Of a DNA stretch of 64,000 bases, positions 9,739-20,511 are shown piece after piece (position 1 is the first letter of the stretch; each line of letters begins with the position of its first letter). The stretch is from Xylaria sp. FL1777 (taxonomy: Eukaryota > Ascomycota > Sordariomycetes > Xylariales > Xylariaceae): NCBI GenBank assembly GCA_022578965.1, contig MU400524.1, positions 62,001 through 126,000 on the forward strand, written 5' to 3'. The notes beneath the pieces were generated by a model. That model saw only the letters and a program-made list of their open reading frames with translations. It searched no databases and was not told where the DNA came from. The position numbers were made by a program, and so were the translations under genes.

Positions 9739-12120
9739 ATGTCTCTGCAACGATTGAATACCGCCGTGGAAAAAGACCGATCACTGCTTTCACCTCTCTC
9801 GTACGATGATGATGCCGTCTCCCTCCACAGCCGAAGCGAACAAGACACCGATAGCGAAGATGACAAGATCCTAGCTGCAGCGCGGAACAGCCGAGAGCTA
9901 CGTGCTCGCGACCGCATGGTCTTGATGGAAGAGGAGGAGATAGATCAATTGGTCGTCGACTCGCGGGCACAGCAAGAGCGCCAGCGACGGGGGAGCAGTC
10001 TGCAGCGCCGTGGCAGCAACCTTGCCTTACCAAATCCCATCGAGGCGTTGCGTAAATATGGCAGAACACGCTCGGAAACGGCGATACACGACCCAGAGAC
10101 CTCAGTCGAAGATCTACGCGATGAGAAGCGGCGGAGTCGACGAAACAGGCGCAGAGATAAAAGGGACCGTCTGCTTAGGGAAGCCCGTGACGGCGAGGAT
10201 GGGGAGCTGATGCACGAGATGGAAGGGGGCACGATCAAGGACGGCAGCTCGACGGGCGACAGCAGTGACCGGGAAGGCAGCGACGAACTCGACCGCCAAC
10301 ACCTGATCCATGTTTCGGGGACGAAGACCGCCAAGAAGCGCAGATGGAGGAAATGGATATTTATATACACCACCATTGCCGTCGCTTTCGCCTTCCTCGT
10401 GCTCCTTGCCTGGAAGGTGTCGTTAGACAAGAAACGTTCTACCGCCACGCAACTCAGGAGCAATGGCACAGCACTTTTCGCCCCGACCACTCTCATAATC
10501 AGTCTGGACGGTTTCCGAGCTGATTTTCTGACCCGTGGATTGACACCGCGGTTGAATGCGTTCATCAAGGAGGGCGTATCGCCGCTGTATATGACACCGT
10601 CTTTTCCATCTGTCACATTTCCCGTGAGTGTTCGTCCACGGTGACCAAGGAGGCGCGAGAGAAGCTAACATTCTTCCCAGAATCACTATACTCTCGCTAC
10701 AGGCTTGTATCCCGAAAGCCACGGCGTCGTCGGCAATACCTTCTGGGATCCTGCCCTGCAGGCTGAGTTCTACTATACAGACCCAGAACGAAGCCTCCAA
10801 CCGAAATGGTGGGGAGGTGAACCTTTCTGGGTCACCGCAGAGCTCCAGGGCCTTCGCACAGCTGTACATATGTGGCCTGGGAGTGAGGCGCATATCCACG
10901 ACATGGATCCAAGTTTCCTCGACAGGTACAACGGGGATGAAGTCTTACCGAAGAAGGTCGATAGAATCTTAGAGTTCATCGACAAGCCCGGATTAGAACA
11001 CCCGCAAGTTGACGAACGATTACGGCCGCAACTAATAGCAGCTTATGTTCCTAATGTGGATGCCGCTGGTCATCTTTATGGTCCAAATAGCACCGAAATT
11101 CTCACAACGATTAGTGAAGTCGATGCCATGCTGGACCAGATTTTTCAAGGACTTGAACAAAGGAATCTAACTGGTATCGTCAATGTGATTATTGTATCAG
11201 ATCACGGAATGGCTACGACCGACGTCAGTCGGATGATTCAGATCGAAGATTTGGTCGATATCACCAAAGTAGAGCATCTAGATGGGTGGCCTTTGGTCGG
11301 CATTCGTCCAAAGAAACCGGGAGATTTGCAAGTTCTTCATGAACAAGCAGTGAAGAAAGCAAAGGGCAATCCGAATTTCGACGTTTACCTCAAAGATAAG
11401 GATATGCCAGAACGATATCACTTTAGCAATAATGACCGTATTGCCCCTCTCTGGATCATCCCTAAGACGGGCTGGGCAATCGTTGAAAAAGCCGAGTTTG
11501 ATATTCAGGAAGCCAAGGCAAAGAACATCTCCTATCATCCACGCGGATTACACGGATATGATCATGAACATCCTCTGATGCGGGCGATCTTTGTTGCTCG
11601 CGGGCCTGCTTTCCCTCATCAACCACACAGCAAGGTTGAGACGTTCCAGAATATAAATGTTTACAATATCTTGTGTGACTCGATTGGTATGAAACCGGTG
11701 TCGAACAACGGAACTCTTCGGCTACCTCTGAAGATAGTTGGACTTCATAACGACGAAATGGCAATTGAGCAGCCGGAAGACCCAGTCCCGATGTCTACTA
11801 GTGAGGACGCTGCCACTGGTATGATGTCTATTCTTCCAGTTGCCACACCATCGTCAACGGACCAGCCTGCGACATCCTCGGGAGTCGAGGACGAATCAAA
11901 TCGACCAACAAGGCCAACCAAGCCTGAGAAATCAAAAGAACCACAACAATCAGAGGGATCTCAACAAGAAGATGCACCAGAGGATGCTGAGCAACCCAAG
12001 AAGCCGGATGAGAGCAAGGGCAGTTCTTGGTGGGAGCCTTTGAAGGAAACATTTGATTGGGTCAAGGATAAGTTTAATGATCTCGTTGACGAGATCAGTG
12101 GCGCAGGCAGCTCAAGCTAA
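9739..12120 (+). CDS. Type II membrane nucleotide pyrophosphatase/phosphodiesterase (NPP/ENPP family)
   Basis: Two exons: 9739-10623 and 10681-12120; intron 10624-10680 (GTGAGT...CCCAG, 57 nt, phase 0) falls inside the conserved TFP|NHYTL motif and joining restores it. Product 774 aa. Residues 1-200 are a charged, Arg/Glu/Asp-rich cytosolic tail; a single membrane anchor spans about 206-228 after KKRRWRK; the rest faces the lumen or outside. Catalytic features: metal Asp in SLDGF (D257), nucleophile Thr in the SVTFPNH motif (T293), NVDAAGH and SDHGM metal ligands, and a late His in YDHEHP. The family splits phosphodiester and pyrophosphate bonds of nucleotides (yeast Npp1/Npp2). The C-terminal 110 residues are a Pro/Glu/Ser-rich linker ending in a Trp-containing amphipathic WWEPLKETFDWVKDKF segment, an addition whose role is unknown. 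Confidence 0.93.
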
Positions 12121-13112
12121 GCCTGTGTCTTTCTATATGCCCTTTTAGTCTGTTACCGGTAGTCTGTTTTTCATAGTTTGGTTTGTGTAGCATAAATGTT
12201 GGGCGTTGGCGGCTGGTATTCCTGGGATTTCACCACTTAGAACTCAGTCCCCGTGTTCTTTTTCTACAGATGCTTACACGACGGTTTTAATATCAGCAGT
12301 AGAACTTGGTTAGGCAGTTAACCAGTATCAATCAACACCTAACGACGTCTAGAATTATCTACGTATGAAATATCAAAAGAAACCCATCCTTTAGTAGGTG
12401 GTAGTAGGAAGTGGAAAGTGTCAAGCTTCGTTTTGTATTTTTGAAGATGACCTAAGCTTTTCCCTTGGTTATGTTCCAAGGATTGATTACGGGGGTGGCT
12501 ACGATACTGCAAGATTGGGCTGCATGGTAGGGGATGAAAACGTCATCCTTAACAGGAGTTTCCTTGGGATTTTAGAGCGATCGTATGTACATACTGTATG
12601 TGATCTGGAAATGTGACATCACTCTTATACTGAGATCATTGCCGAATTAGGCAGGATCGAGAGTAGGATTATCGATCCGCAAGGGAGTGCTGCAGCAATG
12701 CTGATTGGGTGGCAAACGCGACGCAGGGAACCAGGAACCAACTTCTTCATGCTTTGATTCATCGACTCGAAGGGATGTGCAAAATTTTGCTCTGTACTGT
12801 CATACATCAGAACGAACAAGGCGGGATCGCCATCCCAAAGGAGGCTTTAAGTCTTGCCCTCTACCAACTACCAACAATAAAAGTCTCGGGAATCCCAACC
12901 TTGCATGGTGGTACGACCTCTCAAGCGGCACGGCCGAGGAACACAATGAATAGAGCATTGGAGGCCCCGGAGGCCTGTGATTACAGATGACGAGCAGCAA
13001 CAACATATAAGATGAAACATCAACCCACTGGCGAGAGGAGTAGAAGTCACTTGCCTTCATGCCATTATCCCAATACCTTGCACGGGCTCCATCCACACAA
13101 ACCAACCACATA
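12121..13112. other. Intergenic region, no gene recognised
   Basis: Holds the phosphodiesterase 3'UTR and the lipase promoter. Overlapping short frames around 12,700-12,990 have no recognisable features. GGAGGCC occurs twice, in direct orientation, at about 12,959-12,973. Confidence 0.5.
13003..13011 (+). promoter_or_regulatory. TATA-like element upstream of lipase
   Basis: ACATATAAG lies about 100 bases before the chosen lipase ATG at 13113, a reasonable spacing for a fungal TATA box. Not confirmed by any transcript evidence. Confidence 0.35.
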
Positions 13113-14018
13113 ATGGCGATCGGTTCTCGCCTCACTGCGCTCCTGGCCGCTTGGTCAACGGTGGTTTCAGCGCTCCCAGGCCAGAGCAAGGAATCCCGCG
13201 ACGTCAACTTCAACATTCCCAGTGCGCTCACCTCCAATAACCTCTATGGTGCTCCCGAAAATGACTTCTCGTGTAAGTCGGCACGCAACCCCGTGGTGCT
13301 ACTCCACGGCCTCTCCGCCAACCGCGACGTCGACCTCAACCTCTTGCAGTACGAGCTCAACGGTCGCGGCTACTGCACATTCTCGATAACGTATGGCGCC
13401 CACGCCGTCCCCAGTTGGATCGGCGGGCTCGACGATATGACAAAGTCGTCTAAGCAGATCGCCGACTTCGTGCGCGAGGTCCAGCAAAAGACGGGCGCTG
13501 CCAAGGTCGACATGATGGGACACTCGGAAGGCGGAGTGCATGCAGTCTACGTGCCACTGACGCAGGACGGCATCTCCGACATCGTCGAACACATCGTAGC
13601 TCTCGGCCCGGCGATCCACGGCGCCACGTACTTCGGCTTCACAGACCTATGGTATATTGGCGGGGATGTCACGCGGACACTCGTCGGGCAATTGGTCGAT
13701 CTCGTCGGCTGCCCTGCTTGTGAACAGTTGGCGCCCGACGGATTGGTCACAAATCAGTTCGCAGCTGCCGACAAGATTGTCCAGGATGGCAATAAGGTCA
13801 CAGTCATTATGTCGAAGTCTGATACGCTCGTGCCGGTGGATGTAAGCACCATCAACGAGCCTGGCGTCAACAATGTCCTCGTTCAGACGACATGTCCTGA
13901 TGACGAAGTCGGACACGCTGGTCTTGCTTATGATAAGTCAGTTTGGCGCCTTATCATCAATGCGCTGGAAGAGACGGACGAGGAAGTGTTTCCTTGTGAA
14001 AAGGGTCTTCCATTTTAG
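13113..14018 (+). CDS. Secreted class 2 lipase / alpha-beta hydrolase
   Basis: Intronless, 301 aa from the ATG at 13113. An in-frame ATG lies 18 codons upstream at 13059, but the 13113 start places a good signal peptide (hydrophobic LTALLAAWSTVVSA, cleavage near VSA-LPG) at the very N terminus. The fold is that of Lipase_2-type hydrolases: HG oxyanion motif in VVLLHGLSAN, nucleophile elbow GHSEGG (S138), Asp in KSDTLVP (D237) and His in VGHAGLAYD (H268), in the right order for the triad. Several Cys (CKS, GYC, CPAC, TTC, PCEK) suggest disulphides in an extracellular enzyme. Likely hydrolyses esters or triglycerides outside the cell; substrate not readable. It stands alone, not in an obvious cluster. 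Confidence 0.9.
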   Translation: MAIGSRLTALLAAWSTVVSALPGQSKESRDVNFNIPSALTSNNLYGAPENDFSCKSARNPVVLLHGLSANRDVDLNLLQYELNGRGYCTFSITYGAHAVPSWIGGLDDMTKSSKQIADFVREVQQKTGAAKVDMMGHSEGGVHAVYVPLTQDGISDIVEHIVALGPAIHGATYFGFTDLWYIGGDVTRTLVGQLVDLVGCPACEQLAPDGLVTNQFAAADKIVQDGNKVTVIMSKSDTLVPVDVSTINEPGVNNVLVQTTCPDDEVGHAGLAYDKSVWRLIINALEETDEEVFPCEKGLPF

Positions 14019-14701
14019 ACGGAGGTTTTAAGTTTTGCGGCATAAAACCAACTAAATGTTCTTTGTTGATTCTGTATCTTATAATTAGAAGGTGGCATGA
14101 CTCGAGAAAAGATCATAGAGGGAAAAAAAAGATACCCATCATATGTAATAGAATTTTATCGAAACTTATAAGTTCTCGCATACTCATGGGTATTGTTGTA
14201 TCGCATGCGGCCTTCTAGGTTGACTATAGTAACTAACAATTGCTCTGTTTGTGTGTTAACTTCACGATGATTTGAGGACGACAAATGAATAACCCGCCTG
14301 CCAAGACCAACGTTGGTACATAAAGGAGATAGAAATCAATTTAGCATCGCTTCGGCGTTAATGCATTTCGGGATCTTTTGACCAGCATCAATGTGTAGTA
14401 AACATCTATAGTAGTCTAGTCCATATGACACTAAGCCGCTTTGACGAAGAGCTGAGAGGTGATACCTAGTCTATCAGGAGGTTAGATCAATTTCTCAAGA
14501 GCGAATTCCTACATACTTAAAACCCCAAACCTTGGCAATCCTGATGTCCAGGGGGGCTTTGTAAGGGGCGGTTCGGTTGCCGAAACGACGCCATCGGTAC
14601 CCTGTATCTAATTTAGACACAGACACGGTTGATGTGAGGTCTGAGTTCGCGAGCCCTTTTCTCTCATTTCTCAGCAACGATAGAGGAGGCGTGCACGTTC
14701 A
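14019..14701. other. Intergenic region, no feature recognised
   Basis: AT-leaning 3' flank of the lipase followed by the promoter of the mannosyltransferase. No gene or repeat stands out. Confidence 0.5.
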
Positions 14702-16053
14702 ATGGCGCCGGCCTTTGCTGCTCAGATCATGGAAACATTCAGCCAACTCGGCAACCTCAATCGGCTGAACAAATCCAACCGGTTTAGTGGTTTTCGACTG
14801 GGTCCCATTGTTGCAGCCGTTCTTTTTACCTTGCTTCTCTTCTACACTACCGAGTTTCGCCGTCGTTCGTGGTCTTGTAAGACCTGGGCGACATGCTTGG
14901 GTGGTCGACCGCATAGCTACAAGCATTGGGACGACGTTGATCCAGAGTTCAGGATTGACGTGTTTGAGAAGACGCTGCGCGATGGCACCGTGTTCTTCCA
15001 CCGCCAAACTGTCGAACAAAGCAGCCCTGAAATCTTAATATTGGTACTAGCCCAAGATGCGCACTCGTGGAGCAAAGACTACCTCTCAACGAGGCGGAAT
15101 ATCTATGATTTCCTTGATCTGCTCGTCTCCACCAATCTAGATTTCGCGAAAGTTACACTCGGGTTTATGACCTCCTCGCGTCAAGAATATGATATGGCCA
15201 TCAAGGCTACCGAGAAGTTTCCCTTCGCCCGTGTCGCCTTATACTTCCGCGAGGAGGAGGCACGAAAGATGGCCTACGCGGACCGACACAAGGCGCACGT
15301 GCAGCGTCAGCGCCGGGCGACGATTGCAAGCTTGCGAAATTACCTAATGCTGCGCACGTTGCGCGACGAGGAGCATCTGGTCTGGATTGATGCCGACGTC
15401 GTCGAGATGTCTCCAGGGATTGTGCAAACGATGACGGGGCACGCGGAAAAGCATCGAGGCGTTGGCATTATGACGGCGCTGTGCACACAGACGCGGACAC
15501 ACAACTACGACAAGAACGCATGGGCCTTCAAATGGCAGGGGAATGAAGTGACGACCAAGAATGGGAATAAGACGCAGCTGGATATCAGTATGTGCACACT
15601 GGAGTGATTTTCTTCCCTTTCCAGTAACCTGAGGACTCCTAACATGGCTCGGGAGCATGCATCAGGGGCATAATATTCACCTACATAAATGAGTAATTAC
15701 TAACTCCAACGAGCATAGTGGGCCCTGTCAGGGACGATCAGCTCGGCGCTGCGGTTCTTCAGCTTGGCGAACGGCGTGTTTATGTTAGCGAGCTCATCGA
15801 GAATACACATGACGACGACCTTCTACACGTCGATAGCGTCGGGGCCACTATCTTATATATTCGTGCCCATTTAGTCCGCCAGGGGATTTCATTTCCTGCG
15901 TCAAACGTGGTCGGCACCACCTGGTCTCACGACGGATGGTCTGGCATCGAGACGGAAGGAATCTGTTACCTGGCGTCGCAGATTGAAGGCGGCGGGTGTT
16001 TCGTGTTGGGCGGAACTCATCATGTCAGACATGCAGATATCATATCAACATGA
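14702..16053 (+). CDS. Golgi mannosyltransferase of the Anp1/Van1/Mnn9 family (GT62)
   Basis: Two exons: 14702-15587 and 15719-16053; intron 15588-15718 (GTATGT...CATAG, 131 nt) splits a codon 1+2 and joining keeps QLDI followed by GPVRDD in frame. Product 406 aa. It is a type II protein: short cytosolic tail, membrane anchor about residues 33-52 (GPIVAAVLFTLLLFYTTEF), then the GT62 domain with ILILVLAQDA, the DxD-type metal motif in WIDADV (D230/D232), DSVGATILYIRA and the GIETEG(I)CYLA block near the C terminus. These proteins build the alpha-1,6 mannan backbone on N-glycans in Golgi mannan polymerase complexes. Which of the three paralogue groups it belongs to is not settled here; it has the family's usual length. 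It ends shortly after the THHVRHAD segment. Confidence 0.92.
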
Positions 16054-16060
16054 AATGCGT

Positions 16061-16095
16061 CTTAATGGGCTTAATGGGCTTAATGGGCTTAATGG
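16061..16095. repeat. 9-bp tandem repeat CTTAATGGG, about 3.9 copies
   Basis: Perfect short tandem array starting eight bases after the mannosyltransferase stop codon, inside its presumed 3'UTR. Confidence 0.9.
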
Positions 16096-16438
16096 AATGC
16101 GTATTATGCAATATTAAATATTCGGTACGCTGTCTCTGCTGGCTTCGTGGTGCTTCTACCTTTCTGGTCGCTTCGATTTGTAGCGACGATCCGTCTTACC
16201 ATCTACGCCTCGACTCCACATAGCAGTCTATCAAACACACACGAACCCTTGAATGGTCCTCAAGACCTCCTACTTGCTCTACTTCCGACGATAACGCCCT
16301 ATCTACACAAAACTTAACATCCCGAATAACCTACAGTCAGTACAATTGTATAATAAAGGAGATGACATCTTATTAATCATTAACATAAGAATTTGCTGAT
16401 ATTATTCTACCTGTATCAGTCTCTTCTAATGTTTCCCG

Positions 16439-18723
16439 TCATGGAATAAAAAATGACCCGATCCTGGATTAAGTTTAGCAAACTCACGGCAGGATCACAA
16501 TTTTGACAAAGCATTTGATGGACTTACCCGGTAATGAGATAGCAAGCGCAAAGTAATGTTCCTTCGAGATAGTTGGTCTTCCCGTTAGCCATAAGGAAAT
16601 TGACCAGTATCGCAGCGCCGACGAGCGCCGTTGTCTCGAACACACCCATATACAGAGTCATGTTCTTGTCCATGACCCAACCGCCAATGACAGTAAGTGG
16701 ACTCACGAATAACGCGATCTGAATGGACGAGCCGAAAGAAACCCCGATTGCTAAGTCCAGCTTGCCCCTTGCTGCGACTCTAACGCCCGTTATATACTCG
16801 GCTGCGTTGCCAACGATGGATAGGATGATAAGTCCGATGAAAGACTGTGTCAATCCACTTGACTTGATAATGAAACCAATCGTATCGACGAGCAATTCCG
16901 CACAGATGGCCGTGAAGAGAGTAGAGGCAGTAAGAGCGACTATCGCTGCCGTACGACTGACCTTGGACTTTGGTTCTATCATGACAACTTCGTTATTCGG
17001 CTCAACGATTTGGAAGGATGAGTACGGTCTAATACCAGGGGCAGATCCTCGTTCCTGCAAGGTATGAGCATGGCCTCCGCCATCACTGTATCGTTCGACA
17101 ATGTCATTCGCTCGTAATGACCGGGTAGTACCAAAGGAGCTTTGACTTAAACTTGGCGCATGGAGTGAGGGAGGACGAGACCTTGAGGCGCTGGAGGTAC
17201 CTTTCATCCAGCGCTGCACATTGTCGTGACCCAGTGGTTGGGACGAAGATCTCCTACGGTTGCTTTGAAAAGAGTCTCCTGGATAACTCACGGGGTTCCC
17301 ATCGGGGTTTTCATGGTGTCTTGGTCGCGAAAGTGGCGGACCAGGCCGCGCGTCCGCGAATTTCATTATGTGGGAAAGAGGCTGTGATCGCTGCTCCTCT
17401 TGCTGTGGATACGGGACGTGCGCCTGTGGAAAGTTTAGCTCTGAGCTATAGATTGTCGCGTATGCCGGAGCCCGTCAAATATTCGTCATTTGGGAGCATT
17501 ACTTACTTCCTCATCCTTCAGTATTGCTGTTGGCCGTCGTGGTACGAGGAGGAAAGTGAGGTAAACAAAGTAAACGATAAGCAAGATAATGGCGGAAGCC
17601 CTGCTTAGCGTTCGAACAGCCTCCTCGCGTTGGTGTTTATCTTTGAATGTGAAATGAAAGGCCATCTAGACCAGATAATGTCAGTCGGCGAGCGCCAATC
17701 TAATAGCCACCTGCTATCGCATAAGTGTAGGTGTCGTATGCCGCTTACGGGAACCAGAATGGAAAATACCGACAAGGATAGCAGACACGCTAAAGCCTGG
17801 GCATTGTTCATATCGTATACAAGGTCGGCCGGCTGGAATTCAGCGGCAATGATAGAGGTCCCTAGTATCAGTAATAGATTGACTAGAATCGAACCCACGA
17901 GCGCACTCTTTACTACGCGTATATGATTATCTACTCTCAAGCTAGTGTCAGTATAACCGCAATGCTCATATCTAATGAACTAAACGCGATGTGATACGGG
18001 GATAAGGAAGTAAGAGGGCTTCGACTGATGGGAGTACGCTTACACCGCAAAGCTGCGAAGAACATGATGATCTCTACCAGATTTCCAAAGCTTATGTTCA
18101 TCAACGCCCCCACCGCATCGCCTAGATCTGCCGCGATACATTCCGTTGCATATGCCAGTATATTGGATAACGGCACGATCGCAATGGCGTTGGTGGCGAA
18201 CACGACTGAGCGCGGTGACCCAAAATGATAGGTCACAATTCCGAGCGGCACAAAGATCACCAGGTAGTTAAGGTACGAGGAAAAAAATATGAAGCTCAAC
18301 GATTGCCCGAAGGAGAGGATGCCAGCATCTTCCCGCAGCAATGCATGTGAGGGTGAGATGGGGCGTTCTTGTGCTTCATCGCGATATAAACCGCGTGACA
18401 CGAGCCGCATACACACCCGTCCTATATACACCCAACCGGTCATTAACAGTGGTCGTGGCGGCAGAAGAGACAATGAGCAGCTATCTCATTAACTTGGGGC
18501 GCTTTGCTCACTCACTGATGAAAATTAAAAAAGTGTTCCGATAGCGGGTAGCGTCTCCGGCAGTTCTTCGCAGACGTTGGGATTGTACGAGAGGGTGGTA
18601 GTCGCTGTGATCGGCCAGGGTGTGCTCAGTATTCTGCGTAGATGCCGTGTCGTCAACCTCACTCAAAGCAACCGAAAAGCGGCTAGGCTGAGCAGCAGCT
18701 CTGGCATCCCAGTCCGGGTTCAT
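16439..18723 (-). CDS. Vacuolar-type Ca2+/H+ exchanger (CaCA family, Vcx1-like)
   Basis: Rebuilt from six exons on the minus strand: 18723-18516, 18421-18044, 17930-17749, 17665-17507, 17423-16528 and a 25-nt last exon 16463-16439. Introns are 94, 113, 83, 83 and 64 nt, all GT...AG and phase-consistent, giving 615 aa. The two CaCA repeats carry the expected ion-binding motifs: ALMNISFGNLVEIIMF in the first half and LSIVGNAAEYITG in the second, with about ten hydrophobic helices. Between the halves is a long, Ser/Arg/Pro-rich cytosolic loop (exons 4-5). The family pumps Ca2+ (also Mn2+) into the vacuole against protons. Joins such as ILVP|MAFHF and the terminal ITG|IGSFFIP were chosen because they keep conserved segments. 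Exon 2/3 has an alternative junction differing by a few residues. Family certain; exact exon ends less so. Confidence 0.85.
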
Positions 18724-19909
18724 ATTTCGAGAGACCCCAGATGAGTCTGATATGAATTTGTTATTGCTCCAGCAATATCGTCCCCATACGAAAGGAGCAG
18801 GTCTGCTCGGTTTGAGGTAACGAACGCCTCCCCCTGAATTTTATTTACCTTAGAAACACACTAACAGCGCGATGCCAAGCAAGCGATGTCATTTTGGTAC
18901 GAAGCCCCATAGACTTGGCATTAATTGCCTATTTAGGCCAGATATGGCTTATCTATGGCCTCACGCATACTTTTTTATAGGGATACTTATTCACTTATAA
19001 TATCCTATCCGGTTGTGACCGTGATTTTACAGAGATGAAATTCAACGAAAGGATTTAGGACCTTCAAGCTGCTGCTCTCTCTGTATGCATCGACCTGGAT
19101 GTTGTGCTGTGCTGTTCTCTCTCAGGCCATCTCAAACACCCAACCCGAGCGAACTATTCAAGCGCGAACAACCTTTTCAGTGCTTTCAGCTCAATATCGC
19201 TATCATTTTAGGCCTCGTCGTGTCAGTGGTCGACATTGGGGCTGCTGAAGATTGTTACACGCGCTGAACCTGCTGAACACCTTGTGCTATCTCCGGACGC
19301 GTAGTTCGGTGAGACACCTGAGACTGTCTCGCGTATCCAGAAATGAAGCTATTCAGCCCTCGCTTTTCTGAGACATATTGGCGGACCCCGGAGGTTAGGA
19401 AGCCCGAACCAATTGTATATAGACTTAAGGACAGCCACTATACTCGGTGCAAGCCCGGATGGAAGCTATGGATCTTTGCAGCCATAACTTTTTTTGTACT
19501 ATGAATAAAGTCAATTATAAAGATGAGGGCATGCCAGTGGAAAACAAAAGCGATAACAAAATGAAGGCTAGCGGAACATTGACTGTATCTGATTCTCAAT
19601 ACCAAATACACGTGTAGAGTCTGGTGTTCCGTGTGGTTATTGTCTGGGTGCCAAACCTTAGAGGAGCTTGGTCCGGCCCGGCGTACATAATGCGGGTGGC
19701 TGGGGTTTGTCAGTCAATACATATTTAAAGATCACCAGTTGTCAAAACCATCGCAAACATCCCATACAGCAGACGTGTTTATTACGTCAAATCGTTTGTT
19801 ACAGCTCTATATCATTCACCATTGAAGACATCATGGAGGCGGAGAACAAGACTTATTGCTGATGAAAGGCGGAAAGTCGCCGGCAGGAATTGACTCAGGC
19901 GAACTGAAA
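18724..19909. other. Intergenic region, no gene recognised
   Basis: Promoter side of the exchanger gene and 3' flank of the cupin-like gene. Only short open frames without recognisable content. Confidence 0.5.
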
Positions 19910-20511
19910 TTAAGCCGGCAGTCCATATTGTCGGATTCCCACAATTTCGCCTATACCGCATGGTCCCGAGTGAAGTACGTGGTGCTCTGGCACTTTCCCA
20001 TCTACGGTCGGAATTCGGAGAGCAACCGTCTCAGTGATGCCGGGATACTGAGTGCGATGGCCCTTAACGCTAACATCCTTAGTGTCGGCCGCAAATATCA
20101 ACCCGAATTGGCCTCCGGAGATGTATGCGCCGGCAGTATCGTCATCTGGGAGCGTTATATAGGCCAGACCGGAAATAAATGCAACCCATCTGATAAACAG
20201 CCAGTCAGTATTATGAAAATGCTAAGGCGAGCCCTTGCTTAAGAGGCAACATACTGATTTTCCGGCGCGTTGTGTACACCACCGTCGAAGTTTGGAGGGA
20301 TGATTGAGTAGGCTAGGCTAGATGCATTGCCTAGAGACACTTGAGTTGTGCCTGATATCCCGGGCTCGGTTGATGTGTCAAAGGGTTGGTTTATCTGCCA
20401 ACATTCGAGGGTTGACGACCCATCTTGAGCACTTATAGCGGTGATATTGAGATTTAGTGAGGTTGTCTCCCGAAAGAGCCACGGAAGGGTGAATAGGGAT
20501 ATGCCCTGCAT
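19910..20511 (-). CDS. Small secreted cupin-like protein of unknown function
   Basis: Two exons: 20511-20255 and 20189-19910; intron 20190-20254 (GTATGT...ATCAG with CTGAC branch point, 65 nt, codon split 2+1), product 178 aa. The ATG at 20511 is the first real start; the N terminus is moderately hydrophobic (ISLFTLPWLF), a weak signal peptide. The body reads NITAISAQDGSSTLECWQ, then PPNFDGGVHNAPENQW, then an AFISGLAYITLPDD strand and FAADT...KGHRTQYPG, an order I recall from small fungal extracellular cupin-like proteins found across Pezizomycotina; the HNAP-type segment resembles a cupin half-motif. No catalytic function is established for the group as far as I know. Well kept reading frame and splice sites argue for a live gene in an otherwise gene-poor stretch. 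Confidence 0.75.

Noticed and set aside
9945..10616. 223-codon minus-strand frame
   Set aside because: It is the antisense of exon 1 of the phosphodiesterase, rich in Arg and Ser as expected from a shadow frame.
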